This document shows, one piece after another, positions 57,200-64,000 of a stretch of DNA of 64,000 bases. The notes beneath the pieces are model-generated. The model was not told the DNA's origin and searched no databases. It saw nothing but the letters and a program-made list of their open reading frames with translations. Source of the DNA: Achatina immaculata. Lineage: Eukaryota; Mollusca; Gastropoda; Stylommatophora; Achatinidae. Every line of letters starts with the position of its first letter. Position 1 is the first letter of the stretch. The stretch spans positions 81,842,131 through 81,906,130 of the forward strand of contig CM019713.1 of the NCBI GenBank assembly GCA_009760885.1. The letters run 5' to 3'. Position numbers and translations under genes: made by a program.

Positions 57200-57580
57200 T
57201 AAAGAAAATTAGAACTCATCTTCTTAAACTTCCAGAAGTTGGAAGGCGCATCTCTCGCTTTCTTAAACATCCAACCCAAATATCAGACATCCCCCATGAC
57301 AACTTCATGACAGGATTGTCCACATGGTACCCAAAGATAATTTCAGACGACAGCCCAAGCACGACTTGGACCATCAGGAATAATCTGTTATCGGTCAGAC
57401 TCCAGCCCGTGAAATTGGACTGTCGTTGGCAGAATTGTGAACAATGTCATATTTGCAAACGTGGCCGGAATAGAAGATCCACTCTCTGATTTGTTGTGTT
57501 TCTAGAAGAAGCTGAGAATAATGATTTTGATGAGAGGTTTACTGGAGAGAATGACAAAGAGGACGTGGAGTCTACGGGTT
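57200..57580 (+). pseudogene. Unrecognised coding-like fragment
   Basis: Frame 57307-57489 reads LSTWYPKIISDDSPSTTWTI then RNNLLSVRLQPVKLDCRWQN and CEQCHICKRGRN, with a C..C..C cluster. The following frame (FVVFLEEAENNDFDERFTGE) is acidic. Possibly a transposon remnant; the family is not recognised. Confidence 0.25.
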
Positions 57581-58013
57581 AATTTTGTACAGGAGCGTAT
57601 AGTTCAGCCGAAAGCAAACTGCCATTCAACTCATAGCTTTTGTGGGTCGAGACCTGGGTACTAATGTCTTCCAGTCGAACCGGCTGCAGAAATTGACAGC
57701 TGCTGCGCAAGAACTGGAGGGAAAACTGATTATTTGAAAATAAAAAGACAGAGAGCATGTTTACTTGCACGGCGAGGATCACTGGACAATACTTTGCACT
57801 TTAGATCGTCTTCGAGTACAGAGAATACATAAGGAAATCAGTTCTATATATGAGGGACTTCACTCTCGATCATTTTGTTCTTGAGGGCGGGGTAGGAATG
57901 GGGTCTCGTAGGTGGTCGAACTGATAGCTACGCGGCTTTTTAGATTGATGGGAAGGGATTCTTCTTCTCTCTGCCTCACCCAACTCAGGGCGATTCAGTT
58001 TCTGAAAAAGAAA

Positions 58014-58158
<145 letters not shown>

Positions 58159-58374
58159 ATCCGTTTATTTGTCTGTTCTACTGGGGTAGCTTTTCATTCA
58201 TCTCATCATTTATCAACAACTTTTTCTGTCCATCTTTCTCTTTTCATGAGTAATATTCATACTTTCTGACTATTTATCTCCTGATATGCTGATTTTTCGC
58301 TATCAAAATCCTGATATCCAGCATGAAAAACATAATATGTGATAGAAACCAAGAAATGTCACAAAGTATAAAAC

Positions 58375-58595
58375 ATGTCAAAAGGCGCCAGGAAGTTATA
58401 AAGCTGATAAATGATAAAGCTGGTAATGATAAAGCTAACAATGATACATCTGACAATGATACAGCTGGTAAATGATAAAACTGGTAGTGATAAAGCTGAC
58501 AATGATAAAACTGGTAAATAATAAAACCGGCAGTGACGAAGCTGACAATGACACATCTGGCAATGATAAAGCTGATAAATGATAAAGATTCCTCA
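58375..58595. repeat. AATGATAAAGCTGGTAATGA degenerate repeat
   Basis: About ten units of 18-24 bp with GCTGATAAATGATAAAG and ACTGGTAGTGATAAAG variants. Confidence 0.82.
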
Positions 58596-58599
58596 AAAT

Positions 58600-59290
58600 A
58601 TAACGTGCACTTTCTTATGCTACTTTTGGAGACGTTGACTCAATAAACGGTTCAAGATAATGAGATATACCTAGCATGGATAAGATACTGTTTTGACGCC
58701 CCAAGAATTTCGCGCCCCAAGGCGTGCAGCAAGCAAAGTAACACTACTATCACATCGACCAAAGAGAAACTATGACACTACAGGGACCTCAAAGAACACA
58801 TCTGAACATTTGTGGGCAGCTGTACAACCTTGACGGAGGGGATTACTGAGCAGTTGACAAGAGGCCCCACTATTCAGTGTAACTCTTCTATGTGCGGGTT
58901 AAATAATGCCCAGTGTGGGTAGGGGCCCCAGTGCATTGCTTTTGCCTCGGTCCTCCAGTGCTTTCAACAAGGCGTTGTCTGTGTCACGCAGGGCCTTTGA
59001 GAGAAATTTTGTAATGAGGTAGAAAAAAAAAAGATTTGGGCCCCCTTTCTTACTGGCTGGCTTTTCTGTTCTTTTATTAACTGCTGGGGCCCTTAAAACT
59101 GGTGAAGCCTTCTGGGTCCCGGAGGAATGTACTAGTCACGTTGGTCCCCCTCCCCACATCCCCATTGAAGAAGAAGAAGAAGAAGAAGAAGAAGAAGACA
59201 GCAAAGAAGAAGAAGACAGCAAAAAAAAAAAAGAAGAAGAAGAAAACAGCAAAGAAGAAGAAGAAGAATCTATTCTAAGAGCAGAACGAA
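58600..59290. other. Unassigned sequence ending in GAA runs
   Basis: Old-repeat-like text rich in GGGGCCC words (58925-59110), then (GAA)n with GACAGC interruptions at 59167-59268. Confidence 0.4.
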
Positions 59291-59299
59291 GTGGTAAGA

Positions 59300-60120
59300 C
59301 ATGATCTTTCTCAGACCTGGCTTACCTGCCCCTAGTAGCTAGACTGTCCTTCTCACAAAGGCGCCTCTGCCAATATTACTTTGTCCTCCAACCAATGGAC
59401 AAGCATTTATAAATTATGATGGCGGATTTCCGAAAGTGTCAGTGAAAGACGGCACACGCTGGCCGCAATGATCTAGCCGAACCAGCGGGCCACTGTTACC
59501 CTCGGGGAGTCACTTTGCCTATCTGTAATCACGACCATAAACAGCTTCATATCTTCGGTACTTCACGAGATGAGCGCTTTATCAAGATGGGCCCCCTCTC
59601 TCACTCGAGTTTGCAGAGATCACCTCCAGATACGGACATTGTAAATTGGTGAGCAATTGGCTTAATCTACGTTTCCGTTCTCTTCCAAATGTTTTTTTGT
59701 GCATATAAATGTCTGTGCGTGCGAAAGAGCAGCATCTAGGTGAGCAGTCACTTTTGAAGATGGCGTGTTTGTGGCTTGAAGTTTGTTACATTAACTCTCC
59801 TCCCCGAGTCAGAAACCGGGCAATTTCTCGCCTGTAAATAGCAAATTGCTGGGCTGACGTTTCATAAGAGGGTCTTGTCAAACCCACACTTTATCTCTCG
59901 CAGGTCTTACTGCACCCCCTTTCTGTGATTTTTTTTTTTTTGGGAAGAGCTTTGATTATCTCTTTGATTATCTGCCCGGGGTAGTCAAGTCGGCCGCTAG
60001 AGGGCGTCTTTATTCCCTGTCTCTGCGCAGTCGCCATCATTTCTGTCGTATCCGCTTCCTCTACTGGAAAATATGGCTGGATCAGAGCATTTAGACTCAT
60101 CCTATACACTCTTAAAATGT
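59300..60120. promoter_or_regulatory. Candidate upstream regulatory block
   Basis: About 800 bp of unique, balanced-composition sequence 5-6 kb upstream of Irx, with AATTGGCTTAATC, TTTGATTATCTCTTTGATTA and ATGATGGCGG words. It contains no repeats except short T runs. Function is inference. Confidence 0.25.
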
Positions 60121-60599
60121 TTGGTTTTTTTTTTTCTTTTTCATGGTTAAATGCAGAAAGATTAGTGAAATGTGAAGGTGGCTACGGGTGTAAAATCATG
60201 TGATGATTCTGAACACAAGGTGAAAGTTCTAAATAACCTATGTTAAAAATGAGAAGAAAATTTTGTGGCTTTCCATAATTTCAGTGTTAAAGAAAAGCGG
60301 TCATTCGTATAACGAGCAGAAAATATTCGCGGAGGCTGCCTGCTTTCAGATAGCATCGCTCGTGTTCTTTAAAACGTTCTCTTCTAGTTCTAAGTGTTGG
60401 CTCTTCTTGGTAAGATGTGTCGTCTATCTCCTGCCCATTTCACGGAGTGAGGCCTGGCTTGCTGAATCCCATGTTTGTCCACATTCTTTAGAGCGCCTTT
60501 GATACCCCTGCAGTCATAATACGCACTGTTATCTCTTAATCCGTTGCTGCTGACAAACATCCACCCCCCAACTCATTTTCTATTCGTCAAATGAGTTTA

Positions 60600-60890
60600 C
60601 TCAGTCATCATGAAACGTGACATTGCAGGCTGAGAGAGAGCATCTACCACAAGCTAGAACTGGCTCAACAACATACATTGTATATGTGGCGAGGAGACCC
60701 GACAGCACAGTATATCCTCAAGGGGCACCAGGTACCCAACCCAAACTGGCGAAGTACCTGGCTAGACTCCACTCACACGTACAGAAGAAGCTCTACGGCC
60801 ATGCTGAAAACCAGAGAGAATTGTAGTCGCATTTGTGGGAGAGATTTAGCATCGATGTCAGAGAGAACAACGGCGACGGCGACGACGTAA
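60600..60890 (+). mobile_element. Decayed LINE C-terminal fragment
   Basis: Text such as LRERIYHKLELAQQHTLYMW and, in another frame, CTCGEETRQHSIYPQGAPGT and KKLYGHAENQREL follows the order of RNase H-bearing non-LTR C-termini (C.CGE...H......LYG....L). Frameshifted. Confidence 0.5.
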
Positions 60891-60899
60891 GAGAAGAAT

Positions 60900-61490
60900 G
60901 TCCCTCAGTTTTCGATTTTATGTGGTCGTGTGTGTTCTTTTGTATGTGGTTATGTGTGTTTTTATTTATTTAGTTATGTGAGCTCTGTTTTATGTCTTTG
61001 TGTGTGTTATGTTTTATTTGGTTATGTGTGTTCTGTTTTATATGTTTATGTCTGTTCTGTTTTATAAGGTTATGTGCGTTCTGTTTTATATGGTTATATG
61101 TTTTCTGTTTTATGCAGTTATGTATGTTCTGTTTTATATGATTATGTGTTTTCTATTTTATGTGGTTACGCGTGTCCTGTTTCAATGGAACATTTATTTG
61201 CCTTCTATTTCAATGATATATTTGTGCGTCTTCTATTTCAATTATATATTTGTGCGTCTTCTGTTTGAATGATATATTTGTGTGTCTTCTATTTCTCAAT
61301 ATATATTTGTGCGTCTTCTATTTCAATGATATATTTGTGTGTGTTCTATCTCGTGATATATCCATGTGTTTTCTATTTCAGTGATATAATTGTGTGCCTT
61401 CTATTTCTATGATATATAGATAAATATATCTATGTGTTTTCTATTTCAGTGATATAATTGTGTGCCTTCTATGTCTATGATATATAGATA
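60900..61490. repeat. Two adjoining minisatellites
   Basis: Units TGTTCTGTTTTATATGGTTA + TGTG to about 61185, then TATATTTGTGCGTCTTCTAT + TTCAATGA to about 61490. Confidence 0.9.
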
Positions 61491-61974
61491 AAAGTTACAG
61501 TTTTCACTCGGATTAGTTTTACTTCAAGTTCCAACCTTAACTTGTACTGCCATCTAAGCTTCAACTTTCGCCTATCTATATTAGAAGTAATTTCTAAATT
61601 TCATCTATATTTTAGAGGAAACCAATACTCGTACCTCAGCTTTCTTCTATAAAGCTTAGTAACCAAAGTTCTAATTTTCATCCGTTTCAGAAGAAACCAA
61701 ATTCCAACTTTTATGTAGAATAAAGTAAATTTCAAAATTCCGCACATACTGACCAGATTTTCACTACATCTACTGCCATTACTTTCCAAGTTGTTGTTGT
61801 TGTTGTTGCTGAAATTTCAACCGTAACTACTTCACACTGAGAGACGACAGTAGAGAAGAGGGTTGGGCGGTATATGGGTACACACTGTTCACCTACCTTT
61901 TCCAGACTTAAATTTGTAATATTGTTAGTTACAGATTGCGGGGGGGGGGGGGGGGAGAAAGATGATGTCCGATT

Positions 61975-62325
61975 AGGCAATCAACGACCCATAGCTGATA
62001 TGCTAGTGTCAGGGTCAGCGACCCATAGCTGATATGCTAGTGTCGGGGTCAGCGACCCATAGCTGACCAAGACCCCCCCACCTCTCCCTGGTACCCCCAG
62101 TAACAGGTATAGTCTGGCTAACGGGGTAGGGATCGCCATAGTTCCCACGGTGGTGGAGTCTGCTAAAGAAGCATTGCACACCCCCTCGATTTTTAACTGT
62201 ACTCCGGGACTAAAAAAAAAAATAATAACTGCTATAACCAGCTCCCACGCCGATACGATGCTGTGCCTCAATAACTCCACAGCATCAGCTGCAAAGAACC
62301 ACCAGCATGCAGTTACAGGGAGATA
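61975..62325 (+). mobile_element. SINE-like family A copy with duplicated head
   Basis: The head GACCCATAGCTGATATGCTA + GTGTC is present twice in tandem (about 39 bp), then AGCTGACCAAGACC, GGAGTCTGCTAAAGAAGCAT, GATGCTGTGCCTCAATAACT and TCAGCTGCAAAGAACCACCA. A G18 run lies just upstream at about 61939. Confidence 0.87.
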
Positions 62326-62879
62326 GCACAAGACAAGAAAGAATGCAAAAGATCAACAAAATGTCGTAGGACACTTAGATACAATAACTTGTTATCTGAG
62401 TTTTAGCAAAATTCTGAACTTGTTCATACCAGTCTGGACGGATTGCCAAATTCAGCGAGAAAAGTAAATAATTCACGCAGAAATCATATTTTAATTGTTT
62501 CTACCGTCATTTTCGTCGACTTACAGCTTATTCCCATCGATCTAACATCTACTAATAAGTTTAACACTGTTACCTTAGCGCTATCCACGACAAGACTACA
62601 GGGAAGCAGTAGCCGTGGTATTATGTGGCTCCAGAGGGTTAATGTGCGGAGCAGTGGTTTTCAAACCTTCATATTCAAGGGTGTTCCTGTAATGCGAATG
62701 TTTCGGTTGTTACATTCCGTGAATGCTCGTATTAGCGAAAACGAGGCCACTCACGCACGCGCGTGCGCGCATACATGTCCTAATTTTGAGGCTAATTCTA
62801 CCTGTCCTCTTTCTTCATATTTCCCATCTCGTGAAGAAAGCAGGTTCCCAGGGCCGCTCTCTGAGGCTCATGTCTGACA

Positions 62880-63040
62880 GCCTGCGTCAGGGCTGGCGAA
62901 CCAAGACCCTGTCCCATCTCCCCGAACCGCTGTAATCTACTTCCTATCCGACACAGCGCTGTGCCTCAACATCTTTACAGCATCGCAAGTAACCCCCCCC
63001 CCCCCCCCCCCCCCCCCCGCCCGCTGGCAGTTCTAGAGAG
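62880..63040 (+). mobile_element. SINE-like family A, internally deleted copy with C26 run
   Basis: GGCGAACCAAGACCCTGTCC joins ATCCGACACAGCGCTGTGCC + TCAACATC directly, so the middle is missing. A C26 run (62993-63018) interrupts before CGCTGGCAGTTCTAGAG. Confidence 0.72.
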
Positions 63041-63285
63041 AAACAACAGCAACAACGATTTATAAATTCAGTTTTGTTGTTGTTGCTTTTGTTGTTCAAT
63101 TGATATGTGTTTATGACCGTATTTCTTAATTTTTTACCTTCTGTAGTAAAATCATCTACCATTTTTTACCTTCTCTATTAAACTCATCTATCATATTGAG
63201 AGTAAAATCATCTACTTTTCTCTTTTTTAACCTTCTGTAGTAAAATCGAACCGTAGCCCCATGCCAGTAAAATTCTGTTAAAAAT
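63041..63285. repeat. Degenerate TTTTTACCTTCTGTAGTAAA repeat
   Basis: Three to four copies of TACCTTCTGTAGTAAAATCA + TCTACC at about 63133-63250. Confidence 0.75.
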
Positions 63286-63289
63286 CATA

Positions 63290-64000
63290 ATGGGCAGACT
63301 TCGTAAGAAAAAAAGAAGTCAATATGGTCCAAGCTGGTTTCAGGCAAGGAAGAGGATTAAGAGATCATATATTCAATATAAGATTAATAACAGAGAAATG
63401 CAGATAATTTAATGAGAATCTATATTTATCTTTTATGGACTGTTCAAAGGCAGATTGTGTACAATACCAGAAACTTTGGGAAATAATGGACAAAATGGGA
63501 TTTCCAACACATTTGATACAATTAACATCACTGCTGTATCTAGACCAACAAGCAGCAGTAAGAATAAATGGTGAAACAACAACTTGGTTTGACATAAAAC
63601 AAGGGGTCCGTCAGGGCTGCATATTGCCGCCTTACTTATTTCACTTGTATACTGAAAATATAATGAGGAATGTTAGAGAAGATGTAGACAAAGAATATTA
63701 CAATGCCATAACAATTAGAGGTTATGAAATACCAGAGATAGATAAGCTGATGATACAGTGTTACTATCCACAACACAAAAAGGAATGCAAAAACTAATTA
63801 TGTCAGTCCGTACGAATAGTGAAGAGCAAAACCTCTATCTTAATTCCAACAAAACTAAGTTGATGACAACTGACAAAACCAATAAGGCAGCTGAAATATG
63901 TATTAATGAGGAAAAACTGGAAGAAGTGAGAGTTTTGAATATCTTGGATCATTAATAACTAATGGAGATACAATGAGGGAAATTAAAAGGAGGACATCTA
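63290..64000 (+). mobile_element. LINE reverse transcriptase, running off the right edge
   Basis: Reads MVQAGFRQGRGLRDHIFNIR, a stop, then LSFMDCSKADCVQYQKLWEI (motif A region), MDKMGFPTHLIQLTSLLYLD, GVRQGCILPPYLFHLYTENI (motif B). A frameshift then destroys the Y-x-DD box, and LYLNSNKTKLMTTDKTNKAA follows. Domain order matches non-LTR reverse transcriptases. The copy is dead and continues beyond 64000. Confidence 0.92.

Overview
The window looks like an animal nuclear genome, most likely a lophotrochozoan and probably a mollusc. The reasons are one intron-rich developmental gene spread over about 48 kb, many 5'-truncated non-LTR retrotransposon tails, tRNA-derived SINE heads, MITE-like elements, and an exceptional load of micro- and minisatellites. 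There are no prokaryotic operons, rRNA genes, intact tRNA genes or CRISPR arrays. The species cannot be fixed from sequence alone.

The one clear cellular gene is an Iroquois-class TALE homeobox gene (Irx) on the minus strand, from the ATG at 54206 to the last recognised exon ending near 6696. I assembled six coding exons by hand: 54206-54132, 41205-40960, 38335-38226, 35964-35838, 34422-34206 and 7657-6696. All exon phases are compatible and give about 578 residues. The order is a short MSLAQF-like start, the conserved ENGRP/GQTVCSCQY block, a YDLKE...WR block, a homeodomain split by an intron before WFANARRR, an acidic region, and an IRO-box-like RPKIWS motif. The introns are about 12.9, 2.6, 2.3, 1.4 and 26.5 kb. 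The last intron uses an apparent GC-AG donor.

Region by region: 1-2.1 kb holds LINE tails on both strands. 2.1-6.7 kb is simple repeats and minisatellites downstream of Irx. 6.7-7.7 kb is Irx exon 6. 7.7-34.2 kb is the giant intron 5, packed with arrays, a 2.2-kb dead LINE (13-15 kb), an inverted pair of LINE tails (20-21.8 kb), a duplicated LINE zinc-knuckle (22.8 kb), MITE-like elements and stretches of unique sequence that may be regulatory. 34.2-54.2 kb carries exons 5 to 1 separated by more arrays and SINE-like elements. 54.2-64 kb is the upstream flank, with a candidate promoter or enhancer zone, further LINE fragments and a LINE reverse transcriptase running off the right edge.

The most striking observation is at Irx exon 2. 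About 33 tandem 32-bp units abut the exon, and each unit is a copy of the intron's own 3' splice site: a CTAAC branch-point-like motif, a pyrimidine tract, CAG and the first six exon bases. All other apparent long ORFs are tandem repeats that stay open because the unit length is a multiple of three, or are transposon remnants.
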